NCBI RefSeq assembly: GCF_000002875.2
Contig: NC_009409.2
Location: 368,627-432,626 of the forward strand
Direction: 5' to 3'
From: Leishmania infantum JPCM5
Taxonomy: Eukaryota > Euglenozoa > Kinetoplastea > Trypanosomatida > Trypanosomatidae
Length of the DNA stretch: 64,000 bases
How positions within the stretch are numbered: the first letter of the stretch is position 1; each line of letters starts with the position of its first letter. The notes beneath the pieces are model-generated. The model searched no databases. It was not told where the DNA came from and saw only the letters and a program-made list of their open reading frames with translations. Shown here in pieces: positions 1 through 11,068 of this stretch. Position numbers and translations under genes: made by a program.

Positions 1-1425
1 GCGCAGTGCTTCCTGCACTCCGTCGTGGTGGAGCGGCGCAAGTTCGGCCCGATCGGCTTCAGTGTGCCGTACGAATTCAACCAGGGCGACTGGACGGCCT
101 CGGTGCAGTTCCTAATCAACCACATGACGACCATTGGCGAGCAGCTGCGCAACCCGGTGAACCGCGACACGGTGTGCTACATGGTGGCTGACATCCAGTA
201 CGGCGGTCGCATCACCGACAACAACGACCGCGCCCTCTTCAAGGCCATCACGGAGTTCCTGTACGACATGCGCATCACGAACCCGGACAAGTGCAAGGAC
301 GGCAAGGAGATGACGGAGTTCTACCCCGGGTACGGCATTCCGCTGTTCGACGACATCAACAAGCACCGCGAGTTCATTCGGGAGACGTACCCGGACGTCG
401 ACACACCTGAGGTGTTCCAGATGCACCCGAACCAGGACATCACCTACCGCACTCGGCAGGCGCAGGAGGTGCTTGCCACGATCCTCGACGTGCAGCCGCG
501 AGGCGCCTCGACCACCGGAGGGGTGACGCGTGAGGAGAAGGTCATCTCCATGGCGGACAGCTACCTCAAGCTGCTTCCAAGCGACTGGACAGTGGACCGC
601 AAGGCGTACCTTGGCGATCGCCAGCCGCTCTCCATTTTCGCCGGCCAAGAGATCGACCGCCTGAGCGTGACGATGCGCACCGTGCGCAGGACCTGCCAAG
701 ACCTGAAGCTGGCGGTGGCTGGCACCATCATCCTCACTCCAGCTCTGCAGGACGCCCTCAACTCCCTCTATGACGCGCGTGTGCCGGCGGCTTGGGTAGC
801 GGTCGGGTGGCCCTCGCCGAACATCTCTCTGTGGATTGCGGAGCTCGTTCGCCGCTACGAGCAGCTGCAGTCGTGGGCCTCCAACGGTCGCCCACCGGTG
901 TACTGGTTGCCCGGCTTCTTCAACCCGCAGGGCTTCCTCACCTCGGTGCGACAGGAGATCACGCGTAGCCACGCTAACGAGGCGGTGCCGTGGGCGCTGG
1001 ACAAGGTCGAATCCCGCACAGAGGTGCGCAGCTCCGAGTACCGCCCGGGCCAGGAGGCGAAGGTAGAGGATCTGCGCACGGAGAAGGGTGAGGTGGTGAT
1101 TTACGGTCTCTTCCTCGAGGGTGCCATGTGGGACCGCGTGAACAAGCGGCTCAAGGACCCGCTGCCTGGCGACCTCTACCGCGAGCTGCCAATGCTACTC
1201 ATCTCCGCCTACAACAAGGACGCGCCGCCGCAGGCGACGGTGCAGCCTGTGAAGCCCGGCGGGGTGAAGGAGAAGAAGACGAAGCAGGAGTACTACCGCT
1301 GCCCCGTGTACAAGTACCCGACGCGCTCCGACATCAACTGGATCTTTGACGTACGACTGCCAGTTGCCGAGGATGACGCGTACTGGCGCATGCGTGGCGT
1401 TGCGCTGCTCGGCACCACCGACTGA
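1..1425 (+). CDS. Dynein heavy chain, axonemal type, C-terminal end (5' partial)
   Basis: The frame is open from base 1, so the gene begins outside the window; about 474 residues are present. They start with AQCFLHSVVVERRKFGPIG, which matches the stretch before the AAA6/C-terminal region of dynein heavy chains, followed by PYEFN, MHPNQDITY, a VQPR segment, PAAW, YWLPGFFNPQGFLT and the terminal YKYPTR...GVALL, all hallmarks of the dynein C-terminal cap domain. Dynein heavy chains are the ATP-driven microtubule motors of the flagellar axoneme or of cytoplasmic transport. The long cap ending in a GVALL-type tail favours an axonemal chain, but which arm is not decidable here. The ATPase modules AAA1-AAA4 lie upstream and are not seen. 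The stop is TGA at 1423-1425. The family assignment is secure. Confidence 0.95.
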   Translation, partial: AQCFLHSVVVERRKFGPIGFSVPYEFNQGDWTASVQFLINHMTTIGEQLRNPVNRDTVCYMVADIQYGGRITDNNDRALFKAITEFLYDMRITNPDKCKDGKEMTEFYPGYGIPLFDDINKHREFIRETYPDVDTPEVFQMHPNQDITYRTRQAQEVLATILDVQPRGASTTGGVTREEKVISMADSYLKLLPSDWTVDRKAYLGDRQPLSIFAGQEIDRLSVTMRTVRRTCQDLKLAVAGTIILTPALQDALNSLYDARVPAAWVAVGWPSPNISLWIAELVRRYEQLQSWASNGRPPVYWLPGFFNPQGFLTSVRQEITRSHANEAVPWALDKVESRTEVRSSEYRPGQEAKVEDLRTEKGEVVIYGLFLEGAMWDRVNKRLKDPLPGDLYRELPMLLISAYNKDAPPQATVQPVKPGGVKEKKTKQEYYRCPVYKYPTRSDINWIFDVRLPVAEDDAYWRMRGVALLGTTD

Positions 1426-2552
1426 AGAGGGTTTCCAGTGAGTGGTGAAGAACGAGAGCAGCTGGCTACGTCGTCCTCCCTCTCTCGTGTCCGAGGAGGG
1501 CGAGGAGTGTTGGTGCACGCGTGCCGGGTGGTCCACCAGCTCCTCTAGAGGATGTCGCGCACGCGCGTCTGCCCCGTGTTTCCTTGCTTCTCCCTTTTCA
1601 TGGAGCAGGGTTGCCTTCTTCACGTTTCTCTAGTGTGCTCCTTGCACGTGCTCTCATTGTCCATCTCCGACCCCCTCCACGTAGAAGCCGCGTGTGCCCC
1701 CTTACCACCACCACCACCCGGAATTCTCGTCTGCCTTGAGGCGTACGGTTGACCGCCAAGTTGTTCTCCCTTAGATCCTTTTTTTTTGTTGTTGTTGTTG
1801 ACTGTTGATGGCGGCAAATTCTGCGCTGCTTCGGTAGGGCTTGCACAGAGGTGCCTGGTCGCCCTCCCCTCCCTTCTGTGGTGGTGGTGGGGGGCGGGGG
1901 GGGGGGTAACCTTCACTTCGATGGACCAAGCCGGGACGCACAGGGAACGCAAAGCGATGTATCCGTTGAAAAAGGTGCAGGGGCTATGGGCACCCTACAC
2001 CCCACCCACCATCCCAATATCGATGTCTCCTTCCTTCTCCTCGACTTATTTTGCCAGCGTCCTCCCACCGCCACCGCCACCGCCCCTCTGAATGCGGAGG
2101 CAGCAGCCGCGTAGAAGCGCACAACCTCACTCAAACCAGCGCACCCTGTCTCTGAGTCTTGTGCCCCATCCCAGCCCTCCCTGCCGTGTGCGTGCAGAGG
2201 GAGGGCGGGTCGCGCGAAAGGGGAAGCTGATGCAGCGAAGCTGCGAATGCGGACCTGTGCGTGTGTGCCTGTCTGCGCCAAAGGATCCAACGGCTGAGAG
2301 GCAATGTACATATGTGACGCCTTTCTCGCTACGGGGGAGGGGGAGGATAATGGGGGAGCGGGCATGAGCAAAGTCTGCGACAGCACTCCTCCACGAAACA
2401 TCAACAAAAAAAAGTAAACCCACGACAATGCCAATGCGATGTACCGGCCAGCAGAGGCCGTGCAAAAAGGGTCATGGTGGTTGGCTTCCAATCGCGTCTG
2501 TGTTCCCTCTCTCTTTGGACAGTGCAGCGGAGGGCAAAGCAGGCGGAGTTCT

Positions 2553-2653
2553 NNNNNNNNNNNNNNNNNNNNNNNNNNNNNNNNNNNNNNNNNNNNNNNN
2601 NNNNNNNNNNNNNNNNNNNNNNNNNNNNNNNNNNNNNNNNNNNNNNNNNNNNN
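2553..2653. other. Assembly gap (101 N)
   Basis: A run of N bases, 101 long by count. Its length is close to a conventional placeholder gap, so the true missing length is unknown. It lies inside the long spacer and breaks no recognised gene. Confidence 0.99.
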
Positions 2654-3019
2654 TCTATTCGTTCCATTCTGCTTTTTGAGGTGGTTAGTGAAGTCTCTGG
2701 CAGCTAAGGTCTCACCGGTGCGTGTGAGAGTGTGAGTGGACGCGTGTGCGTGCTTGCCCCCAAAGCGCAGCCGTGCGAGGGGAGAGGGTGTTGCTAGGCC
2801 TGCAAGCGGGTTTTGAGCGAGGATCAGACAAAGCAGAGCACGAATGATGACGTACACACGAAGGAGGGCGGCGATGCCCGGACCGGAAGCGATGTATTGA
2901 GCTGTGCGTGCGCCACTGAAGGAGACTGGAAGTCTCTCCCTCCCCCTCTCCTACCGCCACCATCGCCACATTTTCCATCCCCATTCACAGAGTTTGCCCA
3001 ACAGTGAAGCATTACGCGA

Positions 3020-3706
3020 GTGCGTGCGCTTTTTACTGACAAGGGGGAGCTTGATCAGTTGCGCTTCCCAACTGCACGAGGAGGCAGTGCCGACCGTGAC
3101 CGGCGGCCACGGACCACAGGGAGAGACGTTCATGCGTCACACATCACAGCTCTTCCGCAAAAGGAGCACACCATGCATGCTTGGGGAGGGGAGAGCTCGC
3201 CCTCGTCTATGGGAGCAGACGTTTAGCAGATCGCGGCAGCAGACAAGTCGGTCATTAGGCAAGAAATGGCCGAGATCGAGACGAGCATGGAAGGAGTTGC
3301 ACAACGCTTGCCACCACAGAAGCCCGTCGCGAAGACAGCCGTCAAAACGGAACCGCGGGGACCGCAATGGAGGGCAACGCTAGCGGCAACAGCAGCCTCC
3401 TGTTTCTGAACGCCGGCCTGCCGCGGTACCTCGGTGCAAAGGCCGGGTGCTCCACACCGGGAGTTAAATTCATGGGTGGCAGTGTCAAGTGGATCAAGAG
3501 CGCAGGAGAGGGTCACAGCACAGGTGGCTGAGAAACCGCCGGAGGCTACGGTGTGGTGGGTGGGGTACACACGGTCGAAGCTCAGCGGAGACGGCCAGGA
3601 CGGAGACGCAGGATGGACCCCTTGAGAACCACGGCGGCTCAAACACAAAGCCGAGTCGGCGGAGGCCGCCCACGCGATTGCCGCAACGCGGTCTGGGCGG
3701 CGATAA
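3020..3706 (+). pseudogene. Possible degraded protein-coding gene
   Basis: One reading frame stays protein-like across this stretch but is cut by stops at TAG 3224-3226, TGA 3407-3409 and TGA 3623-3625, ending at TAA 3704-3706. Between stops it reads as plausible protein: a helical segment around IRQEMAEIETSMEGVAQRL, then KPPEATVWWVGYTRSKL, then a short helix AESAEAAHAIAATR. Base composition here lacks the CT/GT tracts that fill neighbouring spacers and resembles the flanking coding regions. I do not recognise a family. Alternatives are chance, or a very worn retroposon-derived segment. The stops could also be sequencing errors beside the assembly gap, though three in one frame makes decay more likely. 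Confidence 0.35.
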
Positions 3707-4570
3707 GCGCCCCTCAGTATTCCTTTTCCCTTCATCGCTGGCCGCGGAATGGGCGGCTGCAAGCGCAGCTATGGAAGAAGAGGCATTGCTTGAAATTCGA
3801 GCCTGGTATGGGGCCATGTCTCGCTACACCCACCCGCCCAACCCCACGCACCGCGATCTTTTACGGGCCTGACAGCAATCGGCTCTGCAGCTGACGTCGG
3901 GGAACGCGCACGCGCCCAGCCAGATTGTTTCCTCTCTCGCCTCCTTGCCTACTCCAACGCTGGGAGGACCGCCGCCGACGCGTGGCGCATGCACACAGAG
4001 GCACCCAATCGCAATGCGGTGCTGATGCATCAACATGGATAGGCATGCCTATACGGGAGGGCGCGGTCTGCCCCCACTCACCTCACATCTGCTTAGCGGA
4101 TCCATTCGGCCCGCAGGCGTAGCGGAATGCTGAGAAGTGCATGCAGCCAGCCAGGAGCGCCAGCAATACACATCAGCTTCTTTCCATCCCTTCACCTCTT
4201 CTCTGTCCACCCAGTCGTGCGGCCGCCATCGCCGCCACCACCTACGCGGTTCTCTCTTGTTGTTCTCACAGATACCTTGCTTTGTTTTCTTTTTTAAGGA
4301 TCCCTACACCCACTAAGACGTAGTCGCGCGTCGCCATAAGGGACAACAGCACCATCAGCAGCAGCAGTACTGCGCCTCTTTTCTGGGTGTGTGGCTGGTC
4401 TGGGACAAACGGTAGAAAGCGGTCGCCGGCTCGTTGGCGTGTACACACCGCCCCCCCCTTCCCCTTTTGTTGCTCCGGCGCCACCGCGAGGTTTTTTTAT
4501 CTCTAGCGTGTCTTTGAAGAGCTTGTGCTCGCTTAATGTGGCAGTTGTGGTTGTCGACGCTGCCTTGACC

Positions 4571-4601
4571 TCCTTCTGTCCCACCTTCCCTCTTTGCGGA
4601 G
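4571..4601 (+). promoter_or_regulatory. Candidate polypyrimidine tract and SL acceptor for the LYR-protein gene
   Basis: A pyrimidine tract (4571-4595) is followed by the first AG at 4600-4601; a second AG lies at 4617-4618, just before the ATG at 4628. Polypyrimidine tract plus first AG is the trans-splice acceptor rule in trypanosomatids. The exact site is inferred, not shown. Confidence 0.4.
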
Positions 4602-4627
4602 TCCATCATCTCTCACAGGCGTGCGTT

Positions 4628-5116
4628 ATGCTGCGCTCTAGTGCCCCCCTCTGCACCCTGGGCGGCAGTATTGTCCATAGCAAAGCCCTCGTCGCCCCCG
4701 TCTCGGAGGTGGTGATCCGCGATGCCGGCACCCACCTACCCGGTATCCCGCATGCGAACCGCGTGTGCCGCTCCTATCGGCAGTGGCTCAAGCTCGCTGT
4801 TCTCTGCCCACCTAGCGCCCTGTGCGACCTTAACGAGCACGCGCAGATGAACGAGCGCTTTGTGATTATTCTACGGCAGAAGTTCCGCGAAGGGGCCGCA
4901 CTGCGCGACCCGGACCAGATCGCCGTGGCAGTGCAGTCGTGTGAGCGCAGTCTCGCCATGTTCCGCTTCCTCGCCGCAGACGGCGCAAAGCGCAAGTTCC
5001 CGGAGGCAAAGCCGCGGCTGAACCTTCACAAGATGGGCTTCTTGGAGATGGGCAAGCTAAACTACAAGCAGATGGTGAAAGAGTACTGGAACACCTATGT
5101 GCTGCGCAAGTGGTAG
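4628..5116 (+). CDS. LYR-motif family protein, NDUFA6 (complex I B14)-like, probably mitochondrial
   Basis: A 162-residue protein. The start is taken at 4628 because a CT tract and AG lie immediately upstream; the longer frame from 4391 translates that tract. The N-terminus (MLRSSAPLCTLGGSIVHSK) is basic/hydroxylated with no acid residues, suiting a mitochondrial presequence. Residues 49-54 (SYRQWL) occupy the place of the LYR tripeptide, and the following segment with IILRQKFREGAALRDPDQI resembles the IRxxFRxNxxVxDP pattern of NDUFA6. LYR proteins bind acyl-carrier protein and act in respiratory complexes or Fe-S assembly. The tail NYKQMVKEYWNTYVLRKW is unlike anything I can name. The fold class is fairly likely; the NDUFA6 orthology is inference. 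Confidence 0.6.
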   Translation: MLRSSAPLCTLGGSIVHSKALVAPVSEVVIRDAGTHLPGIPHANRVCRSYRQWLKLAVLCPPSALCDLNEHAQMNERFVIILRQKFREGAALRDPDQIAVAVQSCERSLAMFRFLAADGAKRKFPEAKPRLNLHKMGFLEMGKLNYKQMVKEYWNTYVLRKW

Positions 5117-5192
5117 CACTCGCGTCGAAGAAGCACATCGCAGGAATGGAGAAGAGGGGGGGGGACTCTGCGTGTGTGTTGGTCTCTGCATC

Positions 5193-5220
5193 GTGTGTGT
5201 GTGTGTGTGTGTGTGTGTGT
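5193..5220. repeat. (GT)n microsatellite
   Basis: Fourteen uninterrupted GT units in the 3'UTR region of the LYR-protein gene. Confidence 0.95.
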
Positions 5221-5567
5221 CTCGTGAGTAACGGTCAGTCTCTCACAGCCGGCGGTGAGTCGTGTTATCTTTGGGTGACGCTGCATGAGAAGCGGTGCCT
5301 TTCTCTTCTTGTTTTTTGCTTGCCGCAGCAGCAGCTCATGCCCATCTCTCTGTCGGCGTGTGCCTGTGTGGGCGTGTGTGTGCATACCTCCCTTCTCTTT
5401 ACATTCGTGTTCTTCTTACAGAATGAGCAGCAACGACAGCGGCCGTCAACGGTAGGGAAGCTGACGCCTGATAAGGCGCGATGAGGGCAACAGAGGGTTT
5501 CCTTCGTGGTTGCGTGTGTGGTGGTGGTGGGGTTCTTTTTTAGTGCTACCGATCCTCCGCTCCATCG

Positions 5568-5593
5568 CACACACACACACACACACACACACG
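5568..5593. repeat. (CA)n microsatellite
   Basis: Thirteen CA units in the same spacer, in the opposite repeat sense to the GT run at 5193. Confidence 0.95.
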
Positions 5594-6290
5594 CATAAGC
5601 CCACGGGCCTGGCATAGCGAGTATGCTGAAGCTTCTTCCACTCGGTGCACGTGTCTGGACGCGTGGTGTCTCTTGAATACCCTTTCTCCCTCATGAACCG
5701 GAGATTCGACCTGACGAGCATCATGTCGTCTTCATCTTCTCCTACCCTCCGCCCGGCATCTCACCCCCCCCTTACCCTCTTACACACGTGCACACACTCA
5801 CTTCTCTGCGGCCATCTTCCTCACTGCCCGTGGGACGCCCATGACGTGACGGATGCTGGTATTCTAATGGAGCTATGTGGTTTCTCTCGCTCCTACTCGG
5901 GCACACACACACAAACCTCGAGTGCTATTCGCCCATTACCATCACCGCCACCACTCCACATACACACAAATTCCTCCACCACTGCGGGCTGGACACGGCC
6001 GACGTCGTCTCCCACTTTTTCTGCTTGCCTTCCTCCTCCTCCCCCTCCCCTTCCTCCTCCCTTCCCGCTGCCTTCTGGTCTCAACGTGTGTGTGTGTGTG
6101 TGTGTGTGTGCGTGTGCGTGTCGTCCTCTCGAAGCACGTAACCGATAGGGTCACCCACCTCACCCTCGCCAACAGCACTGCCGCTTCCCGTTATCTTTTC
6201 CTTCTGCCGTCATCGACATCTGCTGTCCTCCACGCTAGCCTCCCTCTCCCCGCCACCGCCTCTGTGGTACCGACACCAGATAAAAGGTCG

Positions 6291-8621
6291 ATGTTTTCGT
6301 TGCACAGTAGTCCCAGCTCAGACGAGCTTGCCGAGGAGCTTCGTCAGCAGCTCGCCACTCTGCAGAGTTGCAGCGATCATCTCCAGCAGTCCCTCACGGC
6401 TCTCCGCCAGCAGCCAAAAGCACCTGCATCCGTCAGTACTCATGATGCGCAATCCGACGAGCCTCATGACGAGCCGCAGGAAGCTGTGCAACCCCCCGGG
6501 CAGGAGCAGTCGGAGCATGACGGGGCGGAGGGCTACCCCGCCGAGAACACCGACGCGAAACCGCAGCCAGCGCAGGAGACGCCCGCTGCGAGCACCGCTG
6601 CACGGGAATTGGAGGAGACGGTGCCGCAAGAGCACGAACCGTCACAGAGCGCAGAGCCGCCTGAGTGCCACGCCGAGGACTCCGCTCAGATCCCTAGCAC
6701 CCAGGAAGCACAAACGCCTACCGCCCTGCACAGTGCCACTGAAAACAATGCGGACGACACAAATCCCCTCACATACAACGTGCCGTCAGCAGCTCTGATT
6801 CAGGATCTCCCCTCCTGCCACCTGCTCACATCGGCACACACACCCGACACGTCGCTTCACCGCATCAACCTCTCGGCCAGCCAACACAGCTCCTATGGTA
6901 CCAACAGCGCCTGCCTCTCCCCTGCCCGAAACACCCACGCGAGCACACATGAGCCGATCCCTTATCGTCAGGACTCCGCAAATCCCTCAGCTGCATACGC
7001 CATCGACCCCACCACGGCGCGCGAGGCGGGGGAGCACGCCGAGGAGTCGGAGGAGGCTGTGCAACCCCCCGGGCAGGAGCAGTCGGAGCATGACGGGGCG
7101 GAGGGCTACCCCGCCGAGAACACCGACGCGAAACCGCAGCCAGCGCAGGAGACGCCCGCTGCGAGCACCGCTGCACGGGAATTGGAGGAGACGGTGCCGC
7201 AAGAGCACGAACCGTCACAGAGCGCAGAGCCGCCTGAGTGCCACGCCGAGGACTCCGCTCAGATCCCTAGCACCCAGGAAGCACAAACGCCTACCGCCCT
7301 GCACAGTGCCACTGAAAACAATGCGGACGACACAAATCCCCTCACATACAACGTGCCGTCAGCAGCTCTGATTCAGGATCTCCCCTCCTGCCACCTGCTC
7401 ACATCGGCACACACACCCGACACGTCGCTTCACCGCATCAACCTCTCGGCCAGCCAACACAGCTCCTATGGTACCAACAGCGCCTGCCTCTCCCCTGCCC
7501 GAAACACCCACGCGAGCACACATGAGCCGATCCCTTATCGTCAGGACTCCGCAAACCCCTCAGCTGCATACGTCATCGACCCCACCACGGCGCGCGAGGC
7601 GGGGGAGCACGCCGATCCCCGCCGAAGCGATAACGAAGCTGGAGATGTGCATTTCAATCTCGAGCGCGAGGATGCTGTGTGTCGGGCGGCGGCATCACAG
7701 GCGATTGTGGCAGAGGGTGTAGGTGGTCTCCCGTTAAGTGCATCTTTGCCACGCATGCTGGACAGCCACGAGGTATCAGGGGCGCAGCGGCGGCTCTCAG
7801 ATTGCGGGGCTGTGAAGCGAGGGGTGTCGAGCATGCCGAAAGTCGGGTCGCATCTCCGCGGCGGTGAGAACCACACCGGGGTGTCTGATCTTGTCCCCCC
7901 CGTTAGATCACCGCCGTCTCAGCAGCAGGGCTACCTCTCTCTGTACGCCTCGAAGAAAAGCGAGCTGGAGAACGCGAAGGAGCCTGAACGAACCTTGGTG
8001 GAGCAGGCGAGTGGCGTGGATGGAGAGCTGGCCCTCTTCGTGTCTTCTTCACTGCTGCCTGTATCGCGCTGCCTATTGCAGGTGAAGCCCTTAACACCGC
8101 GTGAGCAGGGCCACGACGGCACCTGTGTCACTCCTGCAATGAGTGTCGCAGCCGCAGCATATGCCTCGTCAGTTGTGACCTCAAGCCGCGCTGGGGACGA
8201 GGCAGTCGCACTCACCTCCACTGCGCCCGCTCGCTTCCAGCTGTCGAGCGCTGCAAATGGCGACGTGGTGGAGCGTGACATCCTTGCTGGGCGCCCGTAC
8301 TGGGACGCCGAGAACCCCAAAACAACGAGCTATAGAAAGCCGAGCGCACTGCTGGAGGCAAAGGAGAAGCGAGAGTGCACCCTGTTCCGCCGCTACTCCC
8401 GTCGGTACAAAAAGCTCGTAGAAGACTCCGCCGTTCACATGGGCGGCGAAGCCGGCGCCTCCATCTTGAGATCACACGAGGCCTTCAAGGTAGCATGCGA
8501 AGCAGCAGACCAGAAGCCGATTCACAAACGCAGCTTCTACGAGGGTCCCAGCGTGAATTGGAAGAAAGTGCTTCTCGAACAGGCTTCGGGGATGAGCAGC
8601 GTCTCGAACGGGGCTGCTTAA
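6291..8621 (+). CDS. Unrecognised low-complexity protein with an internal 191-residue duplication
   Basis: A 776-residue protein of unknown function. The start at 6291 is the first Met after the CT/GT-rich leader; the frame is open further upstream, but only by translating GT repeats. Residues 8-40 form a short amphipathic helix (DELAEELRQQLATLQ). Residues about 65-255 and 256-442 are two near-identical tandem copies of an acidic, Ser/Thr/Pro/Gln-rich segment beginning EAVQPPGQEQSEHDGAEGY. The last 110 residues, from RPYWDAENPKTTSYRKPSAL onward with FRRYSRRYKKLVEDSA and SFYEGPSVNWKKVL, are ordered-looking and basic, and are probably the conserved functional part. There is no signal peptide, no membrane segment and no known domain. 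I cannot assign a role. Confidence 0.85.
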   Translation: MFSLHSSPSSDELAEELRQQLATLQSCSDHLQQSLTALRQQPKAPASVSTHDAQSDEPHDEPQEAVQPPGQEQSEHDGAEGYPAENTDAKPQPAQETPAASTAARELEETVPQEHEPSQSAEPPECHAEDSAQIPSTQEAQTPTALHSATENNADDTNPLTYNVPSAALIQDLPSCHLLTSAHTPDTSLHRINLSASQHSSYGTNSACLSPARNTHASTHEPIPYRQDSANPSAAYAIDPTTAREAGEHAEESEEAVQPPGQEQSEHDGAEGYPAENTDAKPQPAQETPAASTAARELEETVPQEHEPSQSAEPPECHAEDSAQIPSTQEAQTPTALHSATENNADDTNPLTYNVPSAALIQDLPSCHLLTSAHTPDTSLHRINLSASQHSSYGTNSACLSPARNTHASTHEPIPYRQDSANPSAAYVIDPTTAREAGEHADPRRSDNEAGDVHFNLEREDAVCRAAASQAIVAEGVGGLPLSASLPRMLDSHEVSGAQRRLSDCGAVKRGVSSMPKVGSHLRGGENHTGVSDLVPPVRSPPSQQQGYLSLYASKKSELENAKEPERTLVEQASGVDGELALFVSSSLLPVSRCLLQVKPLTPREQGHDGTCVTPAMSVAAAAYASSVVTSSRAGDEAVALTSTAPARFQLSSAANGDVVERDILAGRPYWDAENPKTTSYRKPSALLEAKEKRECTLFRRYSRRYKKLVEDSAVHMGGEAGASILRSHEAFKVACEAADQKPIHKRSFYEGPSVNWKKVLLEQASGMSSVSNGAA
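6483..7615 (+). repeat. Two tandem 573-bp copies inside the coding sequence
   Basis: Copy 1 spans 6483-7055 and copy 2 spans 7056 to about 7615. The offset is exactly 573 bases (191 codons), so the frame is kept. I find only two differences: a synonymous Asn codon change (aat/aac) and an Ala/Val change (gcc/gtc) close together near the end of the unit. Such identity implies very recent duplication or ongoing homogenisation. Confidence 0.93.
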
Positions 8622-11032
8622 CAGGCGAGCAGGTGCGCCGGTAGGTTGAGGTGTGACCGCCGACGAGTAGCAAAGGTGATTTTGTGAGGGGGTTGAACAT
8701 GAGATGGCGGGAGCGGCGCCGATGGCCTATTATACGGATCCGGTGGAAAGACACGTCACGCGTGACGTCCGAGTCTTGCCTTCACCTTTCTGCCTGGTGC
8801 GCACACCGAGCTTCTATATATGCGTCTCGCGCTCCGGCCGCCTTTGGTCATTTTCTGCCCGCCCTCCCTTTACCACCGTCATCCTGCGCTTGCTCGGTGT
8901 ACCAGCCGCATCGCTCTTTTAATCCCTCCCTCCACACTTCAAGGAGGAGGCTTCGCACCCTGTAGCTGAGGGGTTGGGGGAAATGGTGGGGGGTGAACAG
9001 GAGAAAAGAGGCGCCATCAAAAAAAAATAATAACACAGCCACCACACATAGATGTACGTATAGGTGTACGCGTATATATGTCTGTGTGTGTGTTCTGAAA
9101 CAGGCGGCGGCCTTGCGTACCCGCCACTCTTTTTTTGTGTTTTTCGGCATTGTATGCCTGTGCACACACTCGCGCCACCAGAAGTGTGATGTATGTATCT
9201 ATCTAGACACCTATACACAAGCACATATGCATGTATATATTTTTTTATGCAGGGACGAACTCCCAATATGTACAGTAAACGTTATGGGCAGCATCGCACT
9301 TCGCTTCCCCCCCCCCTCACCCCTTTTTTGCTTGTTTTTTTTTATGATGGCCTTGTGGCTGCCATCCGCTTGTGTGTGTGTGTGTGTGTGTTCACGTGCC
9401 TGTAGATGCACTTTACTCGCTCTCTCCCCTACGCGTCACACCGGGGCAACTGGAGGAGTGCCGGTGGAGATGTGTATAGATGTGTGCAGGGGGTGAGTGG
9501 GGAGGGGGGCCGACCGCAAGTGCTTTCATGTTCACCTGGAAAAGACAACAAAGACGGAGTAAAAGGCGAGCTGAAGGGACGTTCTGTGAACGGTGGGCCA
9601 CTAATGCTTCAGGGCTGTGAGAAGGAGGGCAGCGGCAGAAGAGCGTGCGTTGATGGCCGCCACAAAGAGACGCAATAGGAGGGTGTCATTGCTGGAGGAA
9701 GGAACGGAGCTGCCAGCCCGTCTTTTCTCGGTGCCGCTGTTCTGATTGCGCCTCTTCTCTTCAGGTCTTCTTCACCGTATCCCCCGCGCCACGTGTGTGC
9801 CGGCAGCATGGTGGAAAGGGCTTGGGGCAGCAAAGGACCAGTCAAGCGATACACGCGTGAATGGAGTGCTTGCTCGTGCAGCACGCCGTTCTGGTGTTGA
9901 GGAGGCGCATCTGAACGGCTCCGCGCCCCCTCCCTCCAGAGGCGACGCTCGGAAAAAAAAAGAGGCTCTTATGAGCGCTATCATGAATTTCGCCACTTTC
10001 TTCCTCCTTCCTCTCTTGCTACCACACTGTATTTTTTTGGTTGCTTGCGCGTGTGCAACGGACCGTCGACAACTGCCCTCCCCCTCCCAATGGATTTCTC
10101 TCTCTCTTGTCGAAAAGAGCATGCCGTTGGCAGCACCAGCAGCTCTATCTACAACACTAGTCGCACTACGCCACTCTTCTCAGAAGACGTAGCACGGGGG
10201 GTAAGCTACACGTGGAAGGCCTCTCACCCTTCCCTCGCTCCCTGCCTCTCTTCAGCATCAGTCGCACCAGAAAGCTTCACATTCCTGGCACCGCTGGAAA
10301 TATTGAACGCAGACACCCATACAAAAAACGAAGGAGGAGGGAGGTGTTTGCTATCCCAGAGTTTTCTCAGCGCAGCGCACACCGACATAACGCGACAGTG
10401 CAGCCAGAGCAACACAAAGAAAAGAGGAGAGGAATAAACGTGCAAGCACACACAGCGTGGTGAAGTGCGACCCCCGCTTTTTCTTCGCTAAGGAGAACCA
10501 TCATACGGCAGTAGTCGCTGTGGCTGTTGCCACGCTCCTTATCCGCGCCCTTTCGGGCTCACCTCACCCTAAACCCTTTTTTTCCTCTTACCGCCCCACT
10601 TGTTGCGCTTGTCGGTTCACATCTCGCTCCGTCACCCATCACCACGAGGAAAACGCCAAGCACACGAAAAGAAGCCCAGCGACAGTCAGGGCAGCCAACA
10701 GTGCCGAGCGCACCTCTACAGATACACACATAGAGAGTAGTGCATCCCTTCGCACACCCACACGCAGGAATAGCGTCATAAACGCATACACAAGCACACA
10801 CATATAGAGATAGCAAGAGAAGGCCCAAGGCCTCTGTGTTCGTCTTTCCGGCCCTTCGCTTTCCTCTCTCCTTCCCGTCCACGAGCCTCACATCACGTTG
10901 CTGCACACGCCCCTGTGTCACACCCACACTCACCCACGTTCACTTACGTCTGTCGCTGCTGGCGCTGCGGGGACTTTTTTGTCTTTGTTGCGAACGCTCT
11001 TCCCTCCCCCCCCGCCCTGTCCGTGCGTGTCT

Positions 11033-11068
<36 letters not shown>

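Larger units (their letters stand above)
1426..4627. other. Spacer between dynein and LYR-protein genes
   Basis: About 3.2 kb, long even for this array. It holds CT-rich and GT-rich low-complexity sequence, a G-rich patch near 1880-1907, an assembly gap, and a stretch around 3,020-3,870 that lacks the usual CT tracts and reads like decayed coding sequence (listed separately). I see no intact gene and no RNA gene. It presumably contains the dynein 3'UTR and the 5'UTR of the next gene. Confidence 0.7.
5117..6290. other. Spacer with GT/CA microsatellites
   Basis: UTR-type sequence: alternating GT near 5193-5220 and 6086-6110, CA near 5568-5593, and CT-rich tracts near 5740-5790 and 6020-6080 that may supply the SL acceptor of the next gene. 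No gene or RNA is recognised. Confidence 0.7.

Noticed and set aside
5877..6290. Upstream extension of the 776-residue protein
   Set aside because: It translates CT-rich and GT-repeat leader sequence; Met at 6291 follows the likely splice acceptor region.
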